DNA of 64,000 nucleotides from OMG group bacterium (GTDB taxonomy: Bacteria > Pseudomonadota > Gammaproteobacteria > Pseudomonadales > Azotimanducaceae). Made by a program: the position numbers and the translations under genes. The notes under the pieces were generated by a model. It was given only the letters and a program-made list of their open reading frames with translations. It had not been told where the DNA came from and did not search any database. Of the stretch, positions 35,512 to 44,480 are shown one piece after another. Numbering within the stretch: the first letter of the stretch is position 1; each line of letters begins with the position of its first letter. The stretch is from assembly GCA_012267385.1 (NCBI GenBank), contig JAAXGW010000039.1, positions 7,264-71,263 on the forward strand, written 5' to 3'.

Positions 35512-36345
35512 ATGACAAGAGTCTTACTCTTACATCCAGGGGCGATGGGTTCCTCCTTGGGAAGCAATTTAGTGGAGAATGGCCACGAAGTGTATTGGGT
35601 GTCTGAGGGCAGATCCGAAGCGACCGAAGCGCGCGCCGCTCAGGCCAGTTTAACGCAAACAGGTTCGTTGACCGCGGCAGTCACCGAAGTCGAAGTTGTA
35701 CTTTCGGTGTGTCCCCCCGAAAACGCGATCGAAGTCGGCCGCGCAGTAGCGGAGACTGGTTTTTTGGGAACTTACTGTGACGCAAACGCGATTGCGCCGG
35801 CTACTTCGCAAAGACTATTAGACATCTACGGCGATCGATATGTTGACGGTGGTATCGTGGGTCCTCCTCCACGTGTCCAGGGACACACTCGGTTATACCT
35901 GTCAGGACCGAACGCGAAACAAATTTTGGATTTGTTTCAGTCCACTCGAGTGCAAACTGAGGTCTTGGTTAATGGACCTCTAAGCGCGTCGGCAATGAAG
36001 ATGTGCTATGCAGCTTACACCAAGGGCACGGCTGCCCTAATCTTGGGTATTCGTGCGTTGGCAGAGCACTATGGTGTTAGTAACGCGTTACAAGCAGAAT
36101 GGTCCCAGGCACAAAACTCGTTGTGGGATCGCTCTGAACGGATGGGACCAGGTACGAGTCGAAAAGCTTGGCGCTTTGCTCCTGAAATGCGCGAGATTGC
36201 TAAGACTTTCGGTGGTGCGGAACTACCTTCTGGCTTTCATGAGGCGGCCGCAGAGATTTATTCTCGCATGGCTTCTCTAAAACACGAGGAAGACGTAGAG
36301 ACTACAAGGGTATTACAGTACTTACTTGCGGGGAGGAACGATTAG
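35512..36345 (+). CDS. 6-phosphogluconate-dehydrogenase-like NAD(P)-dependent oxidoreductase (DUF1932)
   Basis: 277 residues. The N-terminal Rossmann motif LLHPGAMGSSLGSNLVENGH resembles beta-hydroxyacid dehydrogenases; a VSVCPPENAI-type loop follows, then GDRYVDGGIVGPPP. The C-terminal half is DUF1932-like, with YAAYTKGTAALILGIRALAE and the helix ending in EVTTRVLQYL. The nearest functional relatives are NAD(P)-dependent dehydrogenases of small hydroxyacids, but the substrate is unknown. Its end is 18 bases from the convergent cinA-like gene. Confidence 0.8.
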   Translation: MTRVLLLHPGAMGSSLGSNLVENGHEVYWVSEGRSEATEARAAQASLTQTGSLTAAVTEVEVVLSVCPPENAIEVGRAVAETGFLGTYCDANAIAPATSQRLLDIYGDRYVDGGIVGPPPRVQGHTRLYLSGPNAKQILDLFQSTRVQTEVLVNGPLSASAMKMCYAAYTKGTAALILGIRALAEHYGVSNALQAEWSQAQNSLWDRSERMGPGTSRKAWRFAPEMREIAKTFGGAELPSGFHEAAAEIYSRMASLKHEEDVETTRVLQYLLAGRND

Positions 36346-36363
36346 CCACCGCACAGTTTAATC

Positions 36364-37119
36364 TCAGCTAGTGTCCCAGTCGAAAGTCTCTGCGGTAGGT
36401 CGAGTTCCGAGTCGAAGTAAGGCGTGTTTAGTTGAGTCGAACGCGGCTGATAACTGCTCGACTTCTGTTCCACGGAACACAACTGAGGTACCAATATTAC
36501 CGTCACGTACAAACGGGTAGCTCCCCACTTCGATCGTCGGAAAATCGCGTTGAACCTGATCCAACTGGTGAGCAATGTGACTCTCCCCCAGAGCAACGTC
36601 TAAACTACAAGAGTGCAAAGGTGTACCCACAGTGATGTCAATAGTCGGCAACATGGCGCGTAAAACACTTGGAATGCCAGCCATTACATACACATTTTCA
36701 AGGTAGAAACCCTGAGGACCACCGGTTAAATGTTCAATCAGTCTTGCACCTTGTGGCACTCGTGCCATTCGCAATCGGTTGGTCAACGTACTTGCCGGTG
36801 CGGTACGCTTTCTGATTCGATTAGCGATTGTCTCGTTTTCGACCAGGGGTACGTCAAACGCTAATGCTATGCTCTCAGCAGTAATGTCATCGTGTGTCGG
36901 ACCGATTCCACCAGTGGTGAAGACGTAATCGTGTTCTTTTCGAACTTCATTGACCGTGTCAGCGATCCTTTGATGGATGTCTGGAATGACGCGTGCTTCA
37001 GCAACGCGAACTCCCTTACTGCTTAGATATGTCGCGATGTAATGTAGGTTTGATTCACGTGTTCTACCCGAGAGTAATTCATTCCCGATTAGTAACACAC
37101 AACAAGTTATTCGTTTCAA
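36364..37119 (-). CDS. CinA-like molybdopterin-binding domain protein
   Basis: 251 residues, the N-terminal CinA module alone. VLLIGNELLSGRTRESN and YVFTTGGIGPTHDDITAESI are the MoaB/MoeA-like pterin-fold motifs; GPQGFYLENVYVMAGIPSV follows. The C-terminal PncC-type deamidase half found in full CinA is absent, as in other stand-alone members. Relatives act as pyrophosphatases on ADP-ribose or FAD-like nucleotides; the exact role is uncertain. Divergent from the sucrase/ferredoxin-like gene across 244 bases. Confidence 0.85.
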   Translation of the reverse strand: MKRITCCVLLIGNELLSGRTRESNLHYIATYLSSKGVRVAEARVIPDIHQRIADTVNEVRKEHDYVFTTGGIGPTHDDITAESIALAFDVPLVENETIANRIRKRTAPASTLTNRLRMARVPQGARLIEHLTGGPQGFYLENVYVMAGIPSVLRAMLPTIDITVGTPLHSCSLDVALGESHIAHQLDQVQRDFPTIEVGSYPFVRDGNIGTSVVFRGTEVEQLSAAFDSTKHALLRLGTRPTAETFDWDTS

Positions 37120-37154
37120 GGGTTCGGTGATTTAGTCAATTACAACATTCTCTG

Positions 37155-37183
37155 TTGAGATTTTTGAAAAATTTTAATACACT
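37155..37183 (+). promoter_or_regulatory. Candidate sigma-70 promoter, rightward
   Basis: TTGAGA at 37155-37160 (five of six consensus bases) and TACACT at 37178-37183 (four of six) are spaced by 17 bases, in the gap before the sucrase/ferredoxin-like gene. The spacer is strongly AT-rich. A leader of about 170 bases would result. A GGAGG at 37314-37318 runs straight into an ATG that opens a six-codon frame; it cannot serve the gene at 37364. Confidence 0.35.
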
Positions 37184-37363
37184 TTGATTAGCAGATTCGA
37201 CGGAAGTAGTGGTTATGGTGCGACAAGTGAATCTGATGTAGAGTCTTAATAAAGCAACAGGTCGACGTTCAGTCTGCGCTATTTTCCTTTTCCTACAATG
37301 CTTCCACTGCTCCGGAGGATGCTTTCAATTCTCAACTAATTCATTTATTGATTCGCTACTTTC

Positions 37364-38110
37364 ATGAGTAATAACCAAAGTTGTTCTGAATTCTCGTTAA
37401 CTAAGGAAGAGTGTATGCGAGGAACAGCACCTCGGGTGGACTTTTGGATTTTGCTCGAATACACCGAAATGTGGGCTCCCGATCCGATCAAATCGAATCA
37501 GTTACCAACGGGTGTTCAACTGTGGATGACCCGAATGGTAGCATTACTTAGAGAACGAGGACGATTCCCTCGCGTGCAGATGATCCGCGGTAATCGTGCT
37601 GCCAGCTCTGGCTACGGTATGTATATTGCCCAGTCCGGTCAACTCCGACATCATACGTTGGATTCCTACGAAGCGATTCTCGATCTAAACATTTGCGAAG
37701 ACTTTGGGGAATTGGTTGAGTCGAACACATACTTCGTTTGTACCCACGGTACGCGAGACTTGTGTTGTGCAAAGTATGGTCACCGCACTTGGACTGTCTT
37801 GAATGAATTGTCCAATGGACGAGCGTGGCAGTGTAGCCATTTAGGCGGGCATCGATTTGCACCCAACGTTCTGGTACTACCACAAGCCAGACTCTATGGC
37901 CGCGTTCATGCTGAGTCCGTTGCAAGTTTCTTTCGTATCGTCGAGGCACACGAGATCGCCACTACACACTTGCGTGGGCGGTCTGAATTGATGCCTGAAG
38001 ATCAGGTGAAAGAGTTAGGGATAGAACCTGTCCGAGACAGACCAGTTCAGATTCGGGAAAGTTGCACCAGAACAGAGTTAAAAACGGTGTTCCCGTTTAC
38101 CGAAACGTAG
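37364..38110 (+). CDS. Sucrase/ferredoxin-like protein, thioredoxin-fold [2Fe-2S] candidate
   Basis: 248 residues. The family signature CTHGTRDLCCAKYG (C126, C134, C135) and WQCSHLGGHRFAPNVLVLP (C157, H159, H163) matches the Suc/Fer-like group, known from plants, fungi and some bacteria and proposed to bind an Fe-S cluster in a thioredoxin-like fold. YGR follows at about 178-180. The role is unknown. Its 3' end overlaps the convergent acyltransferase gene by 14 bases, so both C-termini are encoded on the same DNA. No other electron-transfer gene is adjacent. Confidence 0.75.
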   Translation: MSNNQSCSEFSLTKEECMRGTAPRVDFWILLEYTEMWAPDPIKSNQLPTGVQLWMTRMVALLRERGRFPRVQMIRGNRAASSGYGMYIAQSGQLRHHTLDSYEAILDLNICEDFGELVESNTYFVCTHGTRDLCCAKYGHRTWTVLNELSNGRAWQCSHLGGHRFAPNVLVLPQARLYGRVHAESVASFFRIVEAHEIATTHLRGRSELMPEDQVKELGIEPVRDRPVQIRESCTRTELKTVFPFTET

Positions 38111-39011
38111 TTCTTCCTTCTTTAAGTTCTGTTGTGACCCAAGAACGTAGTTTCTCGGTCTGTTCGGCTATGTCTCCAGCGACTTGAAAGGGTGCGCCTA
38201 TATTGAGTTTGTATCGTTGGCCAGTTTTGTGCAGTAGTTCTCGAAAGATCATGATGTCTTTCAGTTCTGAATTGATATACCAACTGAGGTAGTACAAGAA
38301 TGTATTACGCCCCGTAATGTGCATGGGTAACACGTTGATTTGATACTTCTGGGCTAGATTCAGTGCCGTAATTTGCCAGGGCCGCTCCTGTAGCCCCCTG
38401 AGAGTTGGGCGTGCAAGTCGACCAGAAGGGAAAATTACTATGAGACGTTCATTCCTAATCGCGCGAATAAGTGCGCCAATTGTCTCTCGATTACGAGTTG
38501 CAGTACGAAGTTCGTCACGCCACTCGACCGGAATGATCGTTTCACTCAATCCCGGTGACACTCTAATAGCATCACGATTTGCTACAAAAATGATGTCATC
38601 TCGAATCGATTTCAATGCGTCATAGACTGCAATTCCATCAGCGATTCCAGCAGGATGATTTGGCGTTACGATGGTCGCACCAGTTTTAGGAACTTGATCC
38701 AAACCGGACACGGTCAGTTTTAAATTGAGCAAATCCGACATATACTCAAATACTTCGCGACCGCTCATTGGTGCAATCTTATCCGCCATTCGAATTGCTT
38801 TGTCGTAACCTAGGATACCGTCGCCCAGTTTGCGAAGCCACCGCCAAGTTGTCGGGCGTTGCATAAGATTGATCGCCCGCTCTTCTATTAATAGATCGAC
38901 GATATGCAAATCGGATTGTGTTTTGGCGTCCGAGTAGGAGGACGATAGAGACACGGGTTTTACGTTAGACACACTTCTTAAGTGGGTTTGTTGCAGGTGG
39001 CCTCGAGCCAA
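38097..39011 (-). CDS. Lysophospholipid acyltransferase family protein (HX5D type)
   Basis: 304 residues. TPNHPAGIADGIAVYDAL carries H119 and D125; the spacing is HX5D instead of the classic HX4D, as in the hemolysin-like/ornithine-lipid subgroup of acyltransferases. VIFPSGRLARPTLRGLQER is the second conserved block. An N-terminal extension of about 95 residues precedes the catalytic domain. It could acylate lysophospholipids or ornithine lipids; no partner in the window decides this. Overlaps the sucrase/ferredoxin-like gene by 14 bases at its end. Confidence 0.75.
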   Translation of the reverse strand: MARGHLQQTHLRSVSNVKPVSLSSSYSDAKTQSDLHIVDLLIEERAINLMQRPTTWRWLRKLGDGILGYDKAIRMADKIAPMSGREVFEYMSDLLNLKLTVSGLDQVPKTGATIVTPNHPAGIADGIAVYDALKSIRDDIIFVANRDAIRVSPGLSETIIPVEWRDELRTATRNRETIGALIRAIRNERLIVIFPSGRLARPTLRGLQERPWQITALNLAQKYQINVLPMHITGRNTFLYYLSWYINSELKDIMIFRELLHKTGQRYKLNIGAPFQVAGDIAEQTEKLRSWVTTELKEGRTTFR

Positions 39012-39206
39012 TGGAGAGTCATATATGTTGGTCTGGCAGAATTCCTGAACACGAGAACTACAGATTATTTTACGAGTTATCAGTCCAAATTAATAAACAT
39101 AATCCTTACGGTATGAATTGAGTCGAGCTGCAATCAGAGTGTTGGATGACATTGCTGAAATGACCTCCTTCATTAGATTTGTACAGTTCGACATTTATCC
39201 AATCCC

Positions 39207-40040
39207 GTGATGACTACATGTAGTAAAAAGTTCTGCTTCTCATGTCTGGGTTACGTGCTGATAGTATTGGTTACTTGTGTGTGTAGTATTGTTTTCGTAA
39301 GAGCACAGGTAAATAGTGGAGACTTGAGAACGTTGTTGGACGACGTGTTGAATGCAGTTAAAACAGTCGAGGCACAGACATTAAAGAATTGTGCGTACAC
39401 GCAACAAACTACCATAAAGGATGTTGGAAGTATGGCAGAACGCTATGATCCAAGCGGGGGTTTAGGCTTGGAATGGCAACTGCTGCAGGTGAACGGTAAA
39501 ACTCCTACAGACCAACAGGCTCACAACTACGAACCAAAACCTCGTCAGCGTCATCCAGCGGTCTTAAATTTTGATTTCATCGACCGCGACTCGTTGCAAC
39601 TGTTGGATGAGTCTCAATCGAGATTGAAGTTTGAGTATAAAGTCGTTCCATTAGCAGGACAGGGACTAAATCAGCACGTGACGAATCAACTAACGATCGA
39701 TTCAGATACTGAGCAGTTGCTTGAGATGAAGAGTATCGCCCAAGAGACTTTCCGTATTCAACAGTGGACCCGCGTCAAAGAATACGAAAATATTTCCACT
39801 TTTCGTTTTGAGGATCAAACCAACGGCACAGTCTTAGAACAAGTAACCCTTAAGCTTGAAGTGAAGTCGGGGAGAAACACACTGTACCACGAAGTAACCA
39901 AACAATTTTCAGATTTTGACTGCACCTATGCATCGACCATCGAAAAAACCAAGAACACCGACGAGAGTCAATTTAATGACGAATTCGATAATCGGGTACC
40001 ACTCGATGACCCATCGAACTTAGAAGATCCTTCAAATTAG
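39207..40040 (+). CDS. Unknown secreted protein, operon partner of prmA
   Basis: 277 residues with a signal peptide (core LIVLVTCVCSIVFVRA, cleavage after AxA-like VRA). The mature protein starts QVNSGDLRTLLDDVLNAVKT; it contains one cysteine before ACTQQTTIKDVG-like residues and a beta-rich middle, ending in an acidic, low-complexity tail (DEFDNRVPLDDPSN, then a near repeat). No family was recognised; an outer-membrane lipoprotein-localisation-type beta domain is possible but unproven. The prmA ATG lies six bases after its stop, so they are probably co-transcribed. Confidence 0.6.
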   Translation: MMTTCSKKFCFSCLGYVLIVLVTCVCSIVFVRAQVNSGDLRTLLDDVLNAVKTVEAQTLKNCAYTQQTTIKDVGSMAERYDPSGGLGLEWQLLQVNGKTPTDQQAHNYEPKPRQRHPAVLNFDFIDRDSLQLLDESQSRLKFEYKVVPLAGQGLNQHVTNQLTIDSDTEQLLEMKSIAQETFRIQQWTRVKEYENISTFRFEDQTNGTVLEQVTLKLEVKSGRNTLYHEVTKQFSDFDCTYASTIEKTKNTDESQFNDEFDNRVPLDDPSNLEDPSN

Positions 40041-40046
40041 TGAACC

Positions 40047-40892
40047 ATGCCCTGGATGAAGGTCTCCCTAAACGTGGCTCAGAATAAACTGGGATTGGTT
40101 GAAGAGACGATGCTCCGCCACGACGCACTATCCCTAACGGTGTCGAGTGTAGGAAATGAGACGGCTTTGGAACATACGTTGCATGAATTACCTATGTGGT
40201 CGCACGTTCGTGTGGAAGCTCTATTCGCTCTGCACGATGACATTCAGGCGGTAATTAAAGATGTGCGAACGACAGAAGCTGAAGCGCTAGATATCCGATT
40301 CGTAGGGGACGATGAATGGAAACTTACGAGTGAAGTGCAACTTGAACCCAAGGACTTTGGCGGGTTATGGGTCGTTTCTCGAACAGCTCGAACGTCGGAT
40401 ATGAAGAATGTCATTCGATTAGAACCGGGTCTAGCTTTTGGTACGGGAGAACATCCGACCACTAGTATGTGTCTCTCTTGGTTAGCAAAGCATCCACCAT
40501 ACGACAAGAACATACTTGATTTCGGCACTGGTTCTGGAATTTTGAGTATCGCTGCCAAAAAACTGGGTGCTCGAACTGTTGATGCGATTGACATAGATGT
40601 TCTAGCAAGAGAGACGGCGCGTAAAAATGCAGATTACAATGATGTTGAAGTATTAGTGGCAGAGACAATTCCCGCTGGAAGAAGGTATGATCTGATTCTT
40701 GCCAACGTCCTGTTGAATACGATCTTACAGATCGCCCCTACATTGACCACTTGTCTCAGTCCGGGTGGGACTATCCTTCTCACTGGATTGCTTCCAAATC
40801 AAATTGATCGAGTTAAATCCGCATATCCCACGATCGAATTTCACGAGATTGTGCCAGAGGAAGAGTGGCGCATGATGATAGGCAATAGTTGA
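40047..40892 (+). CDS. prmA: Ribosomal protein L11 methyltransferase
   Basis: 281 residues, usual length. The N-terminal recognition domain begins MPWMKVSLNV; the catalytic part has EPGLAFGTGEHPTTSMCLSW, ILDFGTGSGILSIAAKKLGA (motif I) and DLILANVLLNTILQI (motif IV, NVL replacing the usual NILA). It trimethylates amino groups of L11 in the cytoplasm. Its stop overlaps a TTG that is an alternative start of purH. Confidence 0.92.
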   Translation: MPWMKVSLNVAQNKLGLVEETMLRHDALSLTVSSVGNETALEHTLHELPMWSHVRVEALFALHDDIQAVIKDVRTTEAEALDIRFVGDDEWKLTSEVQLEPKDFGGLWVVSRTARTSDMKNVIRLEPGLAFGTGEHPTTSMCLSWLAKHPPYDKNILDFGTGSGILSIAAKKLGARTVDAIDIDVLARETARKNADYNDVEVLVAETIPAGRRYDLILANVLLNTILQIAPTLTTCLSPGGTILLTGLLPNQIDRVKSAYPTIEFHEIVPEEEWRMMIGNS

Positions 40893-40915
40893 CCAGCCGT
40901 TATTTGAGCAAAAAT

Positions 40916-42463
40916 ATGGCTTCAAGAGCACCACAAACAGTTTTACTGAGCGTCTACGATAAGTCTGAGCTAGTGGAATTTTCGCGGAAGCTTCATGCGC
41001 TAGGGTGTACGCTCTTGGCGAGTGGTGGCACCGCCGCCGCTCTTGATGATGCGGGTGTCAATCTAGTCACCATCGAGCAAATAACTGGCTTTCCTTCGAT
41101 GATGGATGGTCGTATTAAAACTCTGCATCCGCTAGTGCACGGCGGCATTTTGTCCCGTCGCGAAAAGGATCATGACGACGTTCTAAAGTATCGTATCAAA
41201 GAAATCGACATCGTTGTGGTAAATCTATATCCGTTTTCAAGTGTCGTTTCACGAGAAGGATGTTCTCACGATGTAGCGATAGAAAATATAGACATAGGTG
41301 GCGTTGCCTTGATTCGAGCTGGAGCCAAAAACCATGAGCATGTTCTTGTTGTAGTGGACCCTAGTGACTACAGTGAGGTCATAACTAGATTTCAAGGAGA
41401 ATCTTTAGACGAAGATTTTCGGTACCACATGGCAGCAAAGGCATTTGCGCACGTAGCGTCCTATGACGTTGCAATAGCGAAGTACTTTTCACGCTCCCAT
41501 AAGTTTCCTGAGACTTCGTTTCTTGCTTTGACCAAGACTCGCGACTTGAGATATGGCGAAAATCCTCATCAGGATGCGGCTCTGTATTCCACGGACGATT
41601 CCAATAGACGGGGTACTGTGGTTTCAGCAAGTTTACTGCAAGGAAAGCAACTGTCGTATAACAACATTGCCGACGTTGATGCCGCGCTAGAGTGCGTTTA
41701 TTGCTTTGAAGAGGCGGCGTGTGTGATAGTAAAGCATGGGAATCCCTGCGGAGTCGCGATCTCCACAAATGCCGAACAGGCTTATCTCAAAGCCTTTGCA
41801 ACCGATGCCACCTCCGCATTTGGCGGTATTCTTGCCTTTAATGTCCCCTTAGATGGGGATACTCTAAAGGTGATTATTGAAAACCAGTTTGTGGAAGTGA
41901 TTATTGCACCTCGGGTTGATGTCACAGCTCGACAGGTCGCGAAGCAACGCAAGTCGCTCCGGATATTGGAACTTGGCGCACCTTTCTCTTTAACTAACAA
42001 GCTTCAGTGTCGACACGTTTCTGGTGGGTATTTATTGCAGGACGCAGATACTCAAACATTGGACTCTGGAAGCACTAAATGTGTCACTGATCGCGCTCCT
42101 TCAAAGAAAGAGTTGGCGGATCTTGAGTTTGCATGGGAAGTCGCGAGGTATGTTAAGTCAAATGCGATCGTCATTGCGAAGGAAAAGAGCACCGTTGGTA
42201 TTGGAGCTGGTCAAATGAGCCGAGTAGTGAGTGCTAAAATTGCAACCATGAAGGCACAGGAAGCTGGCTTGCAAATGGTTGGCGCAGTCTTAGCTTCCGA
42301 TGCTGCATTTCCGTTTCGAGATGGAATCGACACCGCCGCGGCAGCTGGTATTAGTGCAGTTATACAACCAGGTGGTTTACGTCGGGATCAAGAAGTTATC
42401 GACGCAGCCAATGAATCGGGTATGGCGATGTTGTTTACCGGCGTTCGACATTTCAGGCACTAG
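40916..42463 (+). CDS. purH: Bifunctional AICAR transformylase / IMP cyclohydrolase
   Basis: 515 residues from the ATG at 40916; a TTG at 40889 would add nine residues and overlap prmA. The N-terminal IMP cyclohydrolase (MGS) domain has LLSVYDKSELVEFSRKL and GFPSMMDGRIKTLHPLVHGG; the C-terminal transformylase has KHGNPCGVAI, FGGILAFNVPLD and GAGQMSRVVSAKIA. It carries out the last two steps of IMP synthesis. purD follows after 18 bases, the common gammaproteobacterial pair. Confidence 0.95.
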   Translation: MASRAPQTVLLSVYDKSELVEFSRKLHALGCTLLASGGTAAALDDAGVNLVTIEQITGFPSMMDGRIKTLHPLVHGGILSRREKDHDDVLKYRIKEIDIVVVNLYPFSSVVSREGCSHDVAIENIDIGGVALIRAGAKNHEHVLVVVDPSDYSEVITRFQGESLDEDFRYHMAAKAFAHVASYDVAIAKYFSRSHKFPETSFLALTKTRDLRYGENPHQDAALYSTDDSNRRGTVVSASLLQGKQLSYNNIADVDAALECVYCFEEAACVIVKHGNPCGVAISTNAEQAYLKAFATDATSAFGGILAFNVPLDGDTLKVIIENQFVEVIIAPRVDVTARQVAKQRKSLRILELGAPFSLTNKLQCRHVSGGYLLQDADTQTLDSGSTKCVTDRAPSKKELADLEFAWEVARYVKSNAIVIAKEKSTVGIGAGQMSRVVSAKIATMKAQEAGLQMVGAVLASDAAFPFRDGIDTAAAAGISAVIQPGGLRRDQEVIDAANESGMAMLFTGVRHFRH

Positions 42464-42481
42464 GAACAATTCGAAGACTAA

Positions 42482-43774
42482 ATGAAGGTACTGGTTATAG
42501 GATCTGGGGGTCGCGAGCACGCCCTAGCATGGAGTTTAGCCCAGTCCTCGGAGGTGTCTGAGGTACTAGTTGCTCCTGGAAATCCAGGCACTGCTCATGA
42601 ACCGAAGGTTCGCAACATTGCGCTGAGCGCATCAGATCATGACGCGATCGAAAAAGCGATGCGCACACACTCGATCGATTTAGCTGTTATCGGTCCTGAA
42701 CAACCCATCGTAGCGGGATTAAAAGACTTCCTCGACAGTAATGGCCACAAGTGTCTTGCACCCACGATGTTTGCCGCTCAGCTTGAGGGATCAAAATCCT
42801 TTGCTAAAGAATTCATGAAAAGACATCGAATCCCAACGGCAAACTCGTTTGTTACTCATGACATCGAAGAAGCTTGTGCACACATTCGTCGAAGCGAATT
42901 CCCAATAGTTATTAAAGCAGACGGCTTGGCGGCCGGTAAAGGAGTGGTGGTAGCTCATTCGTTGAATCAGGCTCTCAACGCAGCTCGCAACATGTTATCT
43001 GGTCGTGCATTCGGGGACGCAGCCTCCACCATAGTCATCGAAGAGTTTCTAGCCGGCGAAGAAGCAAGTTTCATCGTTTTGACAGATGGAGAGAACATAC
43101 TCCCGTTTGCAACTTCACAAGACCACAAACCAGCTTTTGACGGAGACAAAGGGCCGAATACCGGTGGAATGGGAGCTTATTCTCCAGCACCTGTGATTGA
43201 CGACGACGTCCATAAGAAAATAATGGAGAGCATCGTGCACCCGACGATTCAAGGGATGCAAGAGGAAAACAATCCCTATCACGGTTTTTTATATGTTGGT
43301 CTAATGATCCACGAAAAAGAACCTTACGTGGTTGAATACAACTGCAGGTTTGGTGATCCTGAAGCACAACCTGTATTGATGCGCCTGCAAACAGATTTTG
43401 CGAAGCAATGTCTAGCCGCGACTGAAGCTGGAGGATTGGCAGGTCAACGGCTCAAATTTAAGAAAAACTGTACCGTTGCTGTGGTATTGGCCTCACCAGG
43501 ATATCCCGGCAAATATAAGACTAACCTACCGATCTCCGGTTTAAATTCGAACGTGCCAGGTACCAAAGTATTCCACGCTGGTACGAAAGAAGAACAGGGC
43601 CGAATCGTTACCAGTGGCGGCAGAGTGGTGACTGTGGTCAGTTCAGGTCCAACAGTAGAACTTGCTCAACGTAATGCTTATGCACGCGCGAATAAGATCC
43701 AATGGTCGGGGGTACACATGCGCACCGACATTGGTCATAAGGCGATTGCCCGTGAGCGAAACAAAATAGCTTAA
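42482..43774 (+). CDS. purD: Phosphoribosylamine--glycine ligase
   Basis: 430 residues. The N-terminal domain has MKVLVIGSGGREHALAWSLA; the ATP-grasp part has FPIVIKADGLAAGKGVVVA-type residues, QDHKPAFDGDKGPNTGGMG and YNCRFGDPEAQPVLMRL. It joins glycine to phosphoribosylamine with ATP in purine synthesis. It ends two bases before the coq7 frame, so all three downstream genes prmA-purH-purD-coq7 could be one transcript. Confidence 0.95.
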   Translation: MKVLVIGSGGREHALAWSLAQSSEVSEVLVAPGNPGTAHEPKVRNIALSASDHDAIEKAMRTHSIDLAVIGPEQPIVAGLKDFLDSNGHKCLAPTMFAAQLEGSKSFAKEFMKRHRIPTANSFVTHDIEEACAHIRRSEFPIVIKADGLAAGKGVVVAHSLNQALNAARNMLSGRAFGDAASTIVIEEFLAGEEASFIVLTDGENILPFATSQDHKPAFDGDKGPNTGGMGAYSPAPVIDDDVHKKIMESIVHPTIQGMQEENNPYHGFLYVGLMIHEKEPYVVEYNCRFGDPEAQPVLMRLQTDFAKQCLAATEAGGLAGQRLKFKKNCTVAVVLASPGYPGKYKTNLPISGLNSNVPGTKVFHAGTKEEQGRIVTSGGRVVTVVSSGPTVELAQRNAYARANKIQWSGVHMRTDIGHKAIARERNKIA

Positions 43775-43776
43775 AT

Positions 43777-44451
43777 TTGCGATCTACCGAAGTGCCTTCT
43801 GAGAATAGTCAATATTCGACTGACACACCACGTCCGATGGACAGGGTCATCGAACTCATTGATGCTAGTCTGAGGACTTTGACCGGGTCGAGTCGAAAGA
43901 GTATTTCTGCTCAAGCATTTCCGGCGGGAAAAAAATTAACTGAACATGAAACTCGAATTTCTGCCTCCCTGATGCGAGTTAACCACACAGGCGAAGTGTG
44001 CGCACAGGGTTTGTACGAAGGTCAAGCATTTGTGGCTCGAGACACATCTACGAGACGTCATCTTCGTGCTGCTGCCGCTGAGGAAGTAGAGCACCTGAAC
44101 TGGTGCCGAATGCGATTGCGAGAACTATCCTGTCCTGAGAGCCTGTTAGCCCCAGTTTTTTTTCTCGCCTCTGTGGGAGTAGGTGCAATAACGGGCGCGA
44201 TGGGTGATGAGATTAGTTTAGGGTTTGTCGAAGCTACTGAGGACGAAGTAAGAAAACATGTCGACAGACATTTAGCGCAACTACCGGAAGAAGATGAACG
44301 TTCTCGTGCTATACTCAACAAAATTCGAGAAGACGAGATCCGGCATGGCTCGGAAGCTCTGGACGAAGGCGGCGTTGAATTTCCTCGTTCGGTGAAACGG
44401 TTCATGACTGTAATTTCCAAAGTCATGACAATTTCGACACAACGTATCTAG
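43777..44451 (+). CDS. coq7: 2-nonaprenyl-3-methyl-6-methoxy-1,4-benzoquinol hydroxylase (Coq7)
   Basis: 224 residues from a TTG at 43777; alternatives are GTG at 43792 and ATG at 43837, none with a clear ribosome binding site. The ferritin-like diiron ligands are visible as MRVNHTGEVCAQGLYEGQ, EEVEHLNWC, GFVEATEDEVRKHVDRHL and IREDEIRHGSEAL. It hydroxylates a late ubiquinone precursor with oxygen, showing an aerobic ubiquinone pathway. It ends 29 bases from the convergent OsmC-VOC gene. Confidence 0.92.
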   Translation: MRSTEVPSENSQYSTDTPRPMDRVIELIDASLRTLTGSSRKSISAQAFPAGKKLTEHETRISASLMRVNHTGEVCAQGLYEGQAFVARDTSTRRHLRAAAAEEVEHLNWCRMRLRELSCPESLLAPVFFLASVGVGAITGAMGDEISLGFVEATEDEVRKHVDRHLAQLPEEDERSRAILNKIREDEIRHGSEALDEGGVEFPRSVKRFMTVISKVMTISTQRI

Positions 44452-44480
44452 TTCAAGGAAGCTACAGCATCACAACACGA

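Noticed and set aside
37314..37337. Leader peptide before the sucrase/ferredoxin-like gene
   Set aside because: GGAGG runs directly into ATG with no spacing, and the six-codon frame has no regulatory codon run.
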